Positions 34,148-42,902 of a stretch of 64,000 nt of DNA are shown here, piece by piece. Source of the stretch: Bacilli bacterium (GTDB taxonomy: Bacteria > Bacillota_I > Bacilli_A > RFN20 > CAG-826); NCBI GenBank assembly GCA_017940265.1, contig JAGAYY010000050.1:1-64000 (forward strand), in the 5' to 3' direction. The notes under the pieces are model-generated. The model did not search any database. It saw only the letters and a program-made list of their open reading frames with translations, and was not told the DNA's origin. Both the position numbers and the translations under genes were made by a program. Within the stretch, counting starts at the first letter, position 1. Every line of letters starts with the position of its first letter.

Positions 34148-35061
34148 CATTCAACTGGATCTAAGAACTGTTCGAATTGTTCGGCGAATAAGTTTCCTAG
34201 TAAGACTTGTGATTCTGTATCGTAGTGAGCGGTATCGACTTCTCCAAATGGTTCTTGATCTGTATGCATACCCGCTGCAATAGTGTCGATATAGAAGTTA
34301 TTTTCACTGTCATTAGCGAATTGTTCTTTAGCCTCGTTTACTTTACGGTAATACTGCCACTGTGGGGAGTTATTGATACCAGCATCGATAAATGCCATAT
34401 CTTTATTACCAGAGAGTTCTTTAAGGTCTGTTCTAACATTACCAACGAATTCTTTTAGATTGTCATAATATTCATCATAATAGCCAGGATAGGAATCACC
34501 TTCACCTTGCATCCAACAGAAGGCCTTAATAGTAGGGGCATATCCCTTACCTTTTAAGTTATCCATTTGTGATTTCACATATTCAATGAATCTGTTATAC
34601 ATTGGGGAATTTCTTTTAGCCCAGTCATCTTTTAAGTTAGAAGCACCACAGGCATATTTAATTAAGAATAATTTACCTGCGTATTTTTCATGCATTCTTT
34701 CAGCGATACCGATTTCAGGACCAAATGTTGCTTGGCTATTGCCTTGACCTAACATAACCTTAACAAAGTCATTATCTTTAGACTTATTTTGTGAGTAGAA
34801 ATAGGAACTATTATCTTCTCTAACATCTTTAGTCCAACAGTCATAGGCTATTTGGATGTCTGGATACCCTTTCATATATTCAGATTCTTTTGTTGAACCC
34901 ATACTTCTTTTTAAACATTTAATATGAGTACAACCAACCGCATTACTTTGACCAGAGATAACGACAACATCAACAGGCTTAGGTTCTTTAGGCGTGTTGT
35001 TACATCCCATAGCGGAAAACGCTATTGGGGATAATAGGAATAATTTTATAAAGTTTTTCAT
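34147..35061 (-). CDS. SASA-type carbohydrate esterase lipoprotein
   Basis: 304 residues. Lipobox AMGC (Cys20), then a sialate-O-acetylesterase (SASA/DUF303) domain: VISGQSNAVG with the nucleophile Ser, ATFGPEIGIAERM, CWMQGEGDSYPG, and a C-terminal Asp/His pair near DTAHYDTESQ. Such enzymes remove acetyl groups from glycans outside the cell. Divergent from a CE2-like gene and next to the mannan locus, so deacetylation of incoming glycan is likely. The start follows TATAAT by five bases without a Shine-Dalgarno. It ends with TGA, rare in this window. Confidence 0.82.
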   Translation of the reverse strand: MKNFIKLFLLSPIAFSAMGCNNTPKEPKPVDVVVISGQSNAVGCTHIKCLKRSMGSTKESEYMKGYPDIQIAYDCWTKDVREDNSSYFYSQNKSKDNDFVKVMLGQGNSQATFGPEIGIAERMHEKYAGKLFLIKYACGASNLKDDWAKRNSPMYNRFIEYVKSQMDNLKGKGYAPTIKAFCWMQGEGDSYPGYYDEYYDNLKEFVGNVRTDLKELSGNKDMAFIDAGINNSPQWQYYRKVNEAKEQFANDSENNFYIDTIAAGMHTDQEPFGEVDTAHYDTESQVLLGNLFAEQFEQFLDPVE

Positions 35062-35083
35062 ACATTATTATAATAATCCAATG

Positions 35084-35114
35084 TTTTAGTAAACTTTTAT
35101 ATATTTTAGTAAAC
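35084..35114. repeat. Two identical TTTTAGTAAAC sites, 20 bases apart
   Basis: Exact 11-base copies at 35084-35094 and 35104-35114 in the divergent esterase promoter region; the core TTTAGTAAAC recurs at 36256-36265 and, reversed and with one mismatch, at 36160-36169. Candidate operator for the glycan locus. Confidence 0.55.
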
Positions 35115-35154
35115 AGCGCTTATTAGAGTTGCGCTTTCACTTATACAAGATACA

Positions 35155-36129
35155 ATGAAATTAATGATAGATTTGTTCAACGCCCATATTAACGGACGAT
35201 ATCTTTTTAAAGATAACATCCTTTATCTCTATAATGGTGGCTCTTCTTTATCTTTTAAGATGAATGGAGATGCTTTTGTTATTTATTTAGAACACATTCC
35301 TTCTCCAGGATATTTCTATATCATCATTGATAGAGATTATGAAAATAAGATAAAGGTCTTAAATGAAAGTGGTGTCTATCAGTATAAATTTAAAGAGAAA
35401 AGTATTCATTATATCGATATTATTAAGGCTAATGAGGCTAATGATAACGCTCTTTCTATTAAGGATATTATTGTTAACGGTGAGCTATATCGTTATGACC
35501 ATGTCTATTATAAAAAAGTCAAAGTGTATGGTGACTCAACAGTGGCGGGTTTTGGTATTTTAGGTCATAACGAATTTGCCTCTATCCATACTTCTGATTC
35601 CGTTATGGATTTTGTTTATCACGCCTTATATGAATTAGATATGGAAATGGATATATTTTCCGCTTCTGGATGGGGTTTAACTTTCTCTAGTTATACTGAT
35701 CCTAAGAATATTGGCATTATCGATTTTGTTGATAAAGTCAAAGTAAATTCAAATGTTGATAATCAAGATGTCCTTAAAGAAGATATCTTAATTATTTCAT
35801 TAGGCTGCAATGATAATTCCTATATCCAAGAAGATAAAAACTTAAGAGATACAAGAATCAATTATTTTATAAGACAATATCAAGCCCTCATTGATTATGA
35901 ATTAAGAAATAATAAAGATCTAAAAATATTAATGGTTTATGGCACTTTAAAAGAAGAAAATGCCTACTATTTATATGAAGAAACATATGAATATTTAAAA
36001 CCTTTATATAAAAATTTATATATCCACAGATTTAACGGGGATAATACAGCGATCAGTAACCATGCTTATGTGACCGCTCATGAAAGAATGGCTGAAGAGC
36101 TAAAAGCGGTTATTAAAGAGATTATTTAA
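35155..36129 (+). CDS. SGNH-fold esterase, CE2-like
   Basis: 324 residues without a signal peptide. N-terminal beta domain (about 1-115) as in CE2 acetyl esterases, then the SGNH domain: block I VYGDSTVAGFG (Ser near 127), block II-like SASGWGL, block III SLGCNDNS, and a C-terminal NHAYVTAHERM in which the His is present but the usual Asp three residues before it is not obvious. CE2 enzymes deacetylate xylo- or manno-oligosaccharides; lacking an export signal, this one would act on imported oligosaccharides. A TATACA box ends seven bases before the ATG, so the transcript may be leaderless. Confidence 0.75.
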   Translation: MKLMIDLFNAHINGRYLFKDNILYLYNGGSSLSFKMNGDAFVIYLEHIPSPGYFYIIIDRDYENKIKVLNESGVYQYKFKEKSIHYIDIIKANEANDNALSIKDIIVNGELYRYDHVYYKKVKVYGDSTVAGFGILGHNEFASIHTSDSVMDFVYHALYELDMEMDIFSASGWGLTFSSYTDPKNIGIIDFVDKVKVNSNVDNQDVLKEDILIISLGCNDNSYIQEDKNLRDTRINYFIRQYQALIDYELRNNKDLKILMVYGTLKEENAYYLYEETYEYLKPLYKNLYIHRFNGDNTAISNHAYVTAHERMAEELKAVIKEII

Positions 36130-36177
36130 AAGCCCTTAAATAAACAGGAAAATCAAAAAGTTTACTAAGGGCTTTTT
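36128..36177 (+). terminator. Terminator after the CE2-like gene
   Basis: AAAAGCCCTTA 36128-36138 pairs with TAAGGGCTTTT 36166-36176; starts over the stop codon. The loop carries a copy of the GTTTACTAA motif. Confidence 0.82.
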
Positions 36178-36331
36178 ATTATTCCTTAATTTAGATTAAT
36201 TCTATTTATATTTATTATTTATTTATCATTGTTAGATACATTTATGTTTATAAGATTTAGTAAACATTTCTAAAAGTTTACAAAAAACATCCTAAAGTTT
36301 ATCAGTTTTTACTTTAATAACCATTTTTCAG

Positions 36332-36345
36332 TGCATTATAATGCA
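36332..36345. promoter_or_regulatory. Palindrome over the -10 box of the large glycan lipoprotein
   Basis: TGCATTATAATGCA, perfect 14-base palindrome whose centre supplies TATAAT. A second one, TTGCAT-A-ATGCAA, lies at 36378-36390 just before the Shine-Dalgarno. Both share GCATNATGC-like halves, so one regulator, for instance the LacI-family protein at 39952, could bind both. Confidence 0.55.
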
Positions 36346-36377
36346 ATTGTCAAGGAGTGAAAAACTCCCTTACATAT

Positions 36378-36390
36378 TTGCATAATGCAA
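36378..36390. promoter_or_regulatory. Second GCAT palindrome, next to the ribosome site
   Basis: TTGCAT-A-ATGCAA ends right at the Shine-Dalgarno AAGGAAGG. It may be an operator in the leader or an RNA hairpin that hides the ribosome site. Confidence 0.5.
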
Positions 36391-36404
36391 GGAAGGAAAA
36401 TCTT

Positions 36405-39400
36405 ATGAATAATAAGAAAAAAATTGCTTTTCTAACGCTTGCTATGACTATGGGCATGGTTTTAGGTGCTTGTAATCCAGGTACCACTCCATCAAGTAGT
36501 AATAATCCAAGCTCTGGATCAGCTGATACTTCTTCAACAGTAGAACCTAGCACTAGCTCATCAAGTAGTAGTGAAAGTAAACCAAGTAGTTCTGCTGATA
36601 CTAGTAAACCAACAAGTTCTAGTACACAACCAAGTAGTTCTAGCTCATCCTCTACATCATCTCCTGCTAGCTCATCTAGTAGCAGTTCCAGTTCTGTTGC
36701 CCCAACTGCAGTTAGCCTTTCCGTCAACCTTGAAAATGTTAAAACTGCTTATACTCGTGGCGACAAATTAGACTTAACAGGTATTGTGGTCAACGCTACT
36801 TTCTCTGATGGTACTAGTAGAGCGGTCCATAGCTACACAACCGATCCTGCTAACGGCACAGTCTTAGATCAAGTGGGCGAAAAAGAAGTCGTTGTCACTT
36901 ATAAAGGTGTTACCACATCATTCAAAGTTACAGTGGCTAATAAAAAGTTCACTGTTAAATTCGTTGTCGACGGTGTTGAAGTCCAAACTGGTGAAGTAGA
37001 AGAAGGTCAAACCGCTTCTTATACCGGTGAAACACCAACTAAAGCGCCTGACGCTAATGCAGTCAAGTACAGATTTAAAGGCTGGGATAAAGATTTAACT
37101 CAACCAATTAATGCTGATACAACATTCACCGCGGTCTTTGCAGAATACGCCGCTGAACAAGTTGTTGATAATTTCGAATCCTACGAAAGCAATGGTGATA
37201 TGGCGGATGCTTGGAAAGTTGAAGCATACACAACTGCTTGGGGCGAAACATCTGCTGCTGTTTCTCTTGGTAGTAAAGCAGTCCAAGGTAACAAAGCCCT
37301 TAGATTTGATGGTTGGGAAAATGGCACAGGTTTCAGATTCCTTAAACATAATGAAGTCGGTGCATTCGCAAAATCTGCCAACGCTATTAAATTCAATTTA
37401 CAAATTCCATCAATCAATACTGTGAAGGTCATCTTAAAAGGTAAGGCCACAATCATGGGCACAGTCCAAGAACCATCCTTCACATATGAATTCCATCCAA
37501 CAACAAGTGAATATGTTGAATACACAATCCCACTTGCCGCTAGTGAATGGCAATTATGGGGCGAAGCTGGCAAAACCATTCAAACAGCCGCTGACATGAT
37601 TGGTGTTCACGTTGATGACATTGTTAATTACATTACTGACGTTGGCTTCTTTGTCCAAGGTAAGAATGATGGTAATCTTCCATACTTCGCTTTCGCCGAT
37701 AATATCCGCTTCGTCACAATTGATGAACCAGCGGCTAAATCCGAAGTCGAAACAATGGGTCAATACACAACATATACTGGCTTATTAAACAATGGTAATA
37801 CCGTTAAAGTCGAATTAGGTGCTAATGGCGCAGCCACAGCGACAGTTATCGATATGGAAACACCACAAGAAATTCCAGGTAACGTTGCAATTGACGCTAA
37901 TAAGAATATGACATTCACATCAGCCGATAATGGTGCCACATTAGTTTATAAAGCCCAATTAAAGAACGGTGGTCAATCCATGAAGTTCGTCGAAGCTGGT
38001 GGTGCTTTCGCAGAAGCAGTTACTGGTGTTGATCTCAACGCTGTTCAAGTCGTTGATAATTACGAACAATATGCAGAAAGTGGCAAGATGTACTACCAAG
38101 GCAATATGGATATGAATGCCAGAAGTGGTGCTCGTGGTGCCTATTATGGTGAATACTATTCCGGCGGTTCACATGATTATGAAACATTCGGCGGTAACGG
38201 TTGGGTCCTTATGGGTGGTAGTGGTGACCAAGTCACTCTTAAGAAAGACGGTGGTCATTCAGGAAATAATTACCTCTCATTAAAGAACTCTAACGGTAAT
38301 GCTATGAGATACATGCAATTTGGTTTATTCGATGGCACATCCGAACAAAATAACTTCCGTGGTAGCAAATTAAGTTTCTGGGCCAAGACAGATGGTAAAG
38401 TTCCAGCATTCAAAGTGGCAATGTATTCACAAACAATGCCAAGAAATGCCACAAAGGATCAATACGTCAAGCAAGAAACATTTACACAAACAGCAGCTAT
38501 TAACGAATGGACACACTTCGAAATCGATCTCAATCCAGAAGTTACATACTACGGCTTCTTAGTCTTTATGGAAAAGAATGGTGCAAGTTCTGCTTCCTAC
38601 TTATTCATCGATGACGTTGAAGTCTATACCGCTAATCCATATGCAACATATGTTCCACCAGTTGTGAACAAAGCATTAGTTCCTGGTAACGCTTACTTAG
38701 GTAAAATCGGTGGCTTAATCAACGCTACTCTTAGAATTAAGAGTGATACAGAAGTGACATTAGCCGCTCCTGGTATGGCAATGGAACTTAGTGGTACATA
38801 TACCATTGCTGAAGATGAATTAACAATGGTCGTCGGTGGTGCAACATATAAAGCGACAATTTCCGAAGATTTAGATAAACTCACATTCGTTTCAGTCGAA
38901 GGTGAAGGTCAAGTCGCTGGTGCTCTCAATAATTTAAGCTTCGATATCATCCCTGGCGAAAATGTTGAATCTTATACAGAAACCGGTAGAACCATTAAAA
39001 ATGGCGATGAAGATGAATCCAAGAACTCAGGTTCAAGCGGTGCATTCTACATCGATATGTATAAAGGCGGAACCTCTTCCTCATCTCCAGTTGGTGGAAC
39101 AGGCTGGGCACTAACAGGCTCCGGTGCTGGTGCGGCTTTAAATAAAGAAGACGCTGCCGAAGGTTCCCAATCCTTAAAACTCTTAAATAGCCAATATGGC
39201 AATATGAGATATATTCAATGGGATCTTTATAAAGGCACAGCCAAACCAATGACAGGTATGACAAGTTTCTCTGTCTATCTAAAGAACTACAGTGCTGATA
39301 CTGCTCAAACAGTCACAATTATGGCCTATAGAGTGCAAAAAGTTGATAACGCACATCAAAGTGCTGACTATAGAACACAACTTCAAGTCACCTTACCAGC

Positions 39401-39857
39401 TGGTCAAGATTGGACAAAATATACAGTTAACTTAGATGCCACTAAGACATATTACGGCTTTACATTATTAATCAACTCCAAGTGGAGTGGTAAAGACTAC
39501 TATGTTGGTGCAGACGCAATGTGCTTCAGCAATGTTGATAATGATCCATCATTGAACTACTATGCTAAGAATGGTTTAGCCTTAAATGGCACAATTACTG
39601 CTGGTACAGCAACCATGACCTTTGGTCAAAATGGTGCTATCACATTAAATAATGAAGCATTAGGTGGCGACCTTGCTGGTACATATACAATGGCAATGGG
39701 TGAAGCTGGCCAATTACTCACAGTTACAACTTCTATGGGTAACATTACTGGTACCTACGCCGTTAATCCTATGGGTAAAGTCACATTTACTGTCACTGAA
39801 GTTACTGGCGATTTAGCCGCTGGTGTTAACGTCGGTGCAGTCTTAAGCAATCAATAA
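36405..39857 (+). CDS. Large glycan-binding-type surface lipoprotein
   Basis: 1150 residues from the ATG at 36405; a GTG at 36357 would destroy the signal peptide. Lipobox LGAC (Cys23), Ser/Thr/Pro spacer to about residue 98, an Ig-like module (about 100-180) with the same RGDKLDLTGIVV pattern as the 4032 product, an InlB-type beta-repeat (about 181-250, YRFKGWDKDL, TTFTAVF), then three related beta-sandwich units starting near VVDNFESYES, VVDNYEQYAE and NVESYTETGR, each followed by tails like GNTVKVELGANGAATAT. These resemble carbohydrate-binding modules. It probably traps the polysaccharide for the downstream hydrolase and importer. Distinct promoter with two palindromes; a strong hairpin follows. 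Confidence 0.75.
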   Translation: MNNKKKIAFLTLAMTMGMVLGACNPGTTPSSSNNPSSGSADTSSTVEPSTSSSSSSESKPSSSADTSKPTSSSTQPSSSSSSSTSSPASSSSSSSSSVAPTAVSLSVNLENVKTAYTRGDKLDLTGIVVNATFSDGTSRAVHSYTTDPANGTVLDQVGEKEVVVTYKGVTTSFKVTVANKKFTVKFVVDGVEVQTGEVEEGQTASYTGETPTKAPDANAVKYRFKGWDKDLTQPINADTTFTAVFAEYAAEQVVDNFESYESNGDMADAWKVEAYTTAWGETSAAVSLGSKAVQGNKALRFDGWENGTGFRFLKHNEVGAFAKSANAIKFNLQIPSINTVKVILKGKATIMGTVQEPSFTYEFHPTTSEYVEYTIPLAASEWQLWGEAGKTIQTAADMIGVHVDDIVNYITDVGFFVQGKNDGNLPYFAFADNIRFVTIDEPAAKSEVETMGQYTTYTGLLNNGNTVKVELGANGAATATVIDMETPQEIPGNVAIDANKNMTFTSADNGATLVYKAQLKNGGQSMKFVEAGGAFAEAVTGVDLNAVQVVDNYEQYAESGKMYYQGNMDMNARSGARGAYYGEYYSGGSHDYETFGGNGWVLMGGSGDQVTLKKDGGHSGNNYLSLKNSNGNAMRYMQFGLFDGTSEQNNFRGSKLSFWAKTDGKVPAFKVAMYSQTMPRNATKDQYVKQETFTQTAAINEWTHFEIDLNPEVTYYGFLVFMEKNGASSASYLFIDDVEVYTANPYATYVPPVVNKALVPGNAYLGKIGGLINATLRIKSDTEVTLAAPGMAMELSGTYTIAEDELTMVVGGATYKATISEDLDKLTFVSVEGEGQVAGALNNLSFDIIPGENVESYTETGRTIKNGDEDESKNSGSSGAFYIDMYKGGTSSSSPVGGTGWALTGSGAGAALNKEDAAEGSQSLKLLNSQYGNMRYIQWDLYKGTAKPMTGMTSFSVYLKNYSADTAQTVTIMAYRVQKVDNAHQSADYRTQLQVTLPAGQDWTKYTVNLDATKTYYGFTLLINSKWSGKDYYVGADAMCFSNVDNDPSLNYYAKNGLALNGTITAGTATMTFGQNGAITLNNEALGGDLAGTYTMAMGEAGQLLTVTTSMGNITGTYAVNPMGKVTFTVTEVTGDLAAGVNVGAVLSNQ

Positions 39858-39884
39858 CACGCTAAGTGCGTAGAACGCGTATTT

Positions 39885-39907
39885 GGAGGGGTAATTAATA
39901 CCCCTCC
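39885..39907 (+). terminator. Strong hairpin between binding lipoprotein and operon
   Basis: GGAGGGGTA-ATTAA-TACCCCTCC, nine perfect pairs, no T-run. It may protect the upstream mRNA and reduce read-through, so that the binding protein is made in excess over the enzymes. Confidence 0.5.
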
Positions 39908-39951
39908 TATACTCGTATATTAATTAATAATAAATTAAAGATAATAAGAAT

Positions 39952-40962
39952 ATGAAAAAAACAACTTTAGAACAAATTGCAATAGAATGTGGTGTGACTA
40001 AAGGTTTAGTCTCTAGAGCGTTAGGAGGCAAGAACAATGTTTCTGATGCCACTAGAGAAAAGATTATTAGAAAGGCCACAGAACTCGGTTATGACACTTC
40101 TAAATTAAAAGTGCATAAGGTTGCTTCTAACCGTGTCCTTTTAATTGGCTCTAGCCGTATTTTGTTCAAAGAAGATTTCTGGCAGCCCATTATTACCGCC
40201 ATCTCTTCCACTTTATCTAGAAGCAATTTAATCGTCGAATATCTCACTTTTGAAGAAGACAAGATTGATGATGGCCTTCTTAAAAAGTTAAAAGAATCAT
40301 CCGTTAGTGCTTTTATCATCATCCATGTTGCCCCAAAGCAAATCATGGATACATTAGTGGTTAAAGGTAAACCAATCGTCATCGTTGATCCGAAAACATT
40401 CCATAGTGAAGCCACTCAGTTTAAGTTCTCTAACTATGATTCCACTTACTTAGCGGTCCAACGCTTAATCCAACAAGGGCATACCAATATTGCCTTCTAT
40501 GGTAGTGATTCCCATAGCTTATCCTTTAGAGAAAGACATGAAGGCTATATGGCGGCTATGGAAAACCACAAAAAAGAAGTCAATAAACCATGTTCAATTA
40601 TCTTTAATAATGACAAAAAGAATTACGCTGATGAGCAAATGCTCATTGATGCATTAAATAATCAACCAATAAGCGCGATTGTATGCGCAAATGACATCAT
40701 CGCTCTTAACGCTATTAAAACAATTAATAGATTAGGTAAAAAGGTCCCTGAAGATATCTCTGTTATCGGTTTTGATAACATCAGGACTGGAGACTTTATG
40801 ACTCCAAGATTATCAACATTTAACATTCCACGCCAAGAGATTGGTGAGGAAGTAGCAAAATACGTGGCTAATTCAATTAAGTCACACCAAATTCCTTATT
40901 CTCAAATCGTCATTAGATGTGACTTTGTTGAAAGAGAATCAAACGCAGAAATTAAAAAGTAG
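39952..40962 (+). CDS. LacI-family transcriptional regulator of the glycan locus
   Basis: 336 residues. N-terminal helix-turn-helix TTLEQIAIECGVTKGLVSRALGG with the LacI hinge-like region following, then a periplasmic-binding-protein-like sugar domain (about 62-330; AIVCANDIIALNAIKTIN, SVIGFDNIRTGDFMTPRLST). The usual binding helix sequence V(S)xxTVSR is altered to VTKGLVSR. It heads a run of 17 plus-strand genes with gaps of at most 28 bases, so it likely represses or activates them in response to a mannose-containing sugar. Confidence 0.88.
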   Translation: MKKTTLEQIAIECGVTKGLVSRALGGKNNVSDATREKIIRKATELGYDTSKLKVHKVASNRVLLIGSSRILFKEDFWQPIITAISSTLSRSNLIVEYLTFEEDKIDDGLLKKLKESSVSAFIIIHVAPKQIMDTLVVKGKPIVIVDPKTFHSEATQFKFSNYDSTYLAVQRLIQQGHTNIAFYGSDSHSLSFRERHEGYMAAMENHKKEVNKPCSIIFNNDKKNYADEQMLIDALNNQPISAIVCANDIIALNAIKTINRLGKKVPEDISVIGFDNIRTGDFMTPRLSTFNIPRQEIGEEVAKYVANSIKSHQIPYSQIVIRCDFVERESNAEIKK

Positions 40963-40971
40963 GTATTAATT

Positions 40972-41955
40972 ATGAAACATCAAATCTATGGAAAAGAATT
41001 AGCTAATATGCCTTATGAGAAGCGTCCTGAAGGATGTGATTCACCTTTATGGAGATATTCTTTAAACCCTATTATCTCTATGAATCCATTCCCAAATGCT
41101 TCTAGAATCTTTAATAGCGCAGTGATGGCATATAAAGATGAATTCATTGGTGTCTTTAGAGCGGACACGAAAAACGGTATCCCATTCTTATTCGTGGGAC
41201 ATTCTAAAGATGGTATCCATTTTGATTTTGAAATAGATCCAATCGTTTTCCATGATAAAGAAGGAAAACCAATTAAATTAGAATATGCTTATGATCCAAG
41301 ACTCGTGGAATTAGAAGGCACATACTATATCATCTTCTGTACTTCTAACCATGGTCCAACATTAGGCATTGGTAAAACAAAAGATTTTAAAGACTTTGAA
41401 CTAGTGGATAATCCATTCCTTCCATTTAATAGAAATGGTGTCTTATTCCCAAGAAAGATTAACGGGGAATACGCGATGTTCTCTCGTCCAAGTGACTCTG
41501 GTCATACGCAGTTTGGTGATATCTTCCTATCTTATTCAAAAGATATGGAATATTGGGGCAAACATAGACATGTCATGGAAAGAGGATATGAATGGTGGTG
41601 CGGCACTAAAATTGGTGCAGGACCAACCCCTATTGAATGTGACTTAGGCTGGCTCGTGTTCTTCCATGGGGCGAATCTCACTTGTTCAGGTTTAGTTTAT
41701 TCCATCGGCGCGGCGATTGTTGATAGAGACGATCCAAGCAAAGTATTACATAGATGCGGTAACTTCTTACTCGCTCCAGAAAAGATTTATGAAACAAGCG
41801 GATATGTGCCAAATGTCTTATTCCCTGTTTCATGCTTAACCGACGCTAAAACTGGACGTATCGCTATCTATGCTGGTGGTGCGGATACAGTTACAGAATT
41901 ATTATTCACTGACATTGATACAGTGATTGATTACATTCTCAAATACGAAAGATAA
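40972..41955 (+). CDS. GH130 family beta-mannoside phosphorylase
   Basis: 327 residues, five-blade propeller type. Recognisable GH130 blocks: FNSAVMAYKDEFIGVFRAD, EYAYDPRLVELEGTYYI (with the conserved Asp-Pro-Arg near the active site), NGVLFPRKINGEYAMFSRP, and WCGTKIGAGPTPIE with the Lys-Ile-Gly-Ala-Gly-Pro phosphate-site signature. Known members cleave beta-mannosides with phosphate to give alpha-mannose 1-phosphate; the acceptor (mannose, glucose or GlcNAc) cannot be told from sequence alone. No signal peptide, so cytoplasmic. Nine bases after the regulator gene. Confidence 0.88.
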   Translation: MKHQIYGKELANMPYEKRPEGCDSPLWRYSLNPIISMNPFPNASRIFNSAVMAYKDEFIGVFRADTKNGIPFLFVGHSKDGIHFDFEIDPIVFHDKEGKPIKLEYAYDPRLVELEGTYYIIFCTSNHGPTLGIGKTKDFKDFELVDNPFLPFNRNGVLFPRKINGEYAMFSRPSDSGHTQFGDIFLSYSKDMEYWGKHRHVMERGYEWWCGTKIGAGPTPIECDLGWLVFFHGANLTCSGLVYSIGAAIVDRDDPSKVLHRCGNFLLAPEKIYETSGYVPNVLFPVSCLTDAKTGRIAIYAGGADTVTELLFTDIDTVIDYILKYER

Positions 41956-41960
41956 CGATT

Positions 41961-42902
41961 ATGGAATTAACAACGATTGCGGTACGTAACAATCCATTTA
42001 GAAAATTAGGCGCCAGATTAAATCGTAGTAAGTTTTTAATCATGATGATTATCCCAGCGATAATTTTCTATATTGTTTTCTGTTATGTCCCAATGTATGG
42101 CGTCTTAATGGCGTTTCAAAAATTTAATCCAAAAGTCGGTATCTTTGGTTCATCATTTGTCGGCTTTAATAACTTTCTAGCCGTCTTTGAAGAACCTAAA
42201 TTCTGGTTAGCTTTCAGAAATACGTTAATCATTGGTTCAGTCAAGATTGTCATCTCCTTCTTAGGAGCGGTCATCATTGCCTTATTACTTAATGAATTAA
42301 GAATGATTAAAGCTAAGAAGACCATTCAAACCATTGTTACGTTCCCACACTTCTTATCATGGGTTGTTGTCTCTGGTTTCGTCTTCTCATTATTTGCCTA
42401 TAATGGTGCGGTTAACTCCTTAGTGGAGGCTATGGGAGGTAGTAGAACTAACTTCCTCTTAGATAAAGGCTTCTTCTTTGGGATGATATTTGCCTCAGAT
42501 ATATGGAAAGAAGCTGGATGGGGTAGCATTATCTATCTGGCCACGATGGCGGGTATCCCTCAAGACCAATATGAAGCCGCAGATATCGATGGCGCTACGC
42601 GTTTACAAAAGATTTGGCATATTACCTTACCTGGTATTAAACCAACAGCGATTCTCTTATTAATCATGTCTGTTGGTGGTGTTCTTTCCGCTGGTTTTGA
42701 TCAAATCTTAAACTTAGGTAATGATGTCTTAAGAGAAGATGTCAATATTATCGATACATATATTTATTATCACTACGTGAGTGGTTCAGGTAACGCTGGT
42801 ATAGGTACAGCGATTGGTTTATTTAAATCAGTCATTTCATTCGCCTTAGTTATCAGTGTTGATAGAATCGCTAAAGCATGCGGGGAAAGGGGTATTATCT
42901 AA
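41961..42902 (+). CDS. lplB: Sugar ABC permease, LplB type
   Basis: 313 residues with six membrane segments and the EAA loop YEAADIDGATRLQKIWHITLPG (ATPase contact) in the normal place. It is the first of two permeases; its stop shares a base with the start of the second. LplB/YtcP importers take up oligosaccharides, here probably manno-oligosaccharides released at the surface. TM order and length (about 310) match the family. Confidence 0.88.
   Translation: MELTTIAVRNNPFRKLGARLNRSKFLIMMIIPAIIFYIVFCYVPMYGVLMAFQKFNPKVGIFGSSFVGFNNFLAVFEEPKFWLAFRNTLIIGSVKIVISFLGAVIIALLLNELRMIKAKKTIQTIVTFPHFLSWVVVSGFVFSLFAYNGAVNSLVEAMGGSRTNFLLDKGFFFGMIFASDIWKEAGWGSIIYLATMAGIPQDQYEAADIDGATRLQKIWHITLPGIKPTAILLLIMSVGGVLSAGFDQILNLGNDVLREDVNIIDTYIYYHYVSGSGNAGIGTAIGLFKSVISFALVISVDRIAKACGERGII

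Noticed and set aside
20551-35127. Shared 11-mer GCTTATTAGAG at 20552 and 35118
   Set aside because: Flanks differ, only two copies were noticed, and the surroundings are AT-rich, so chance is adequate.
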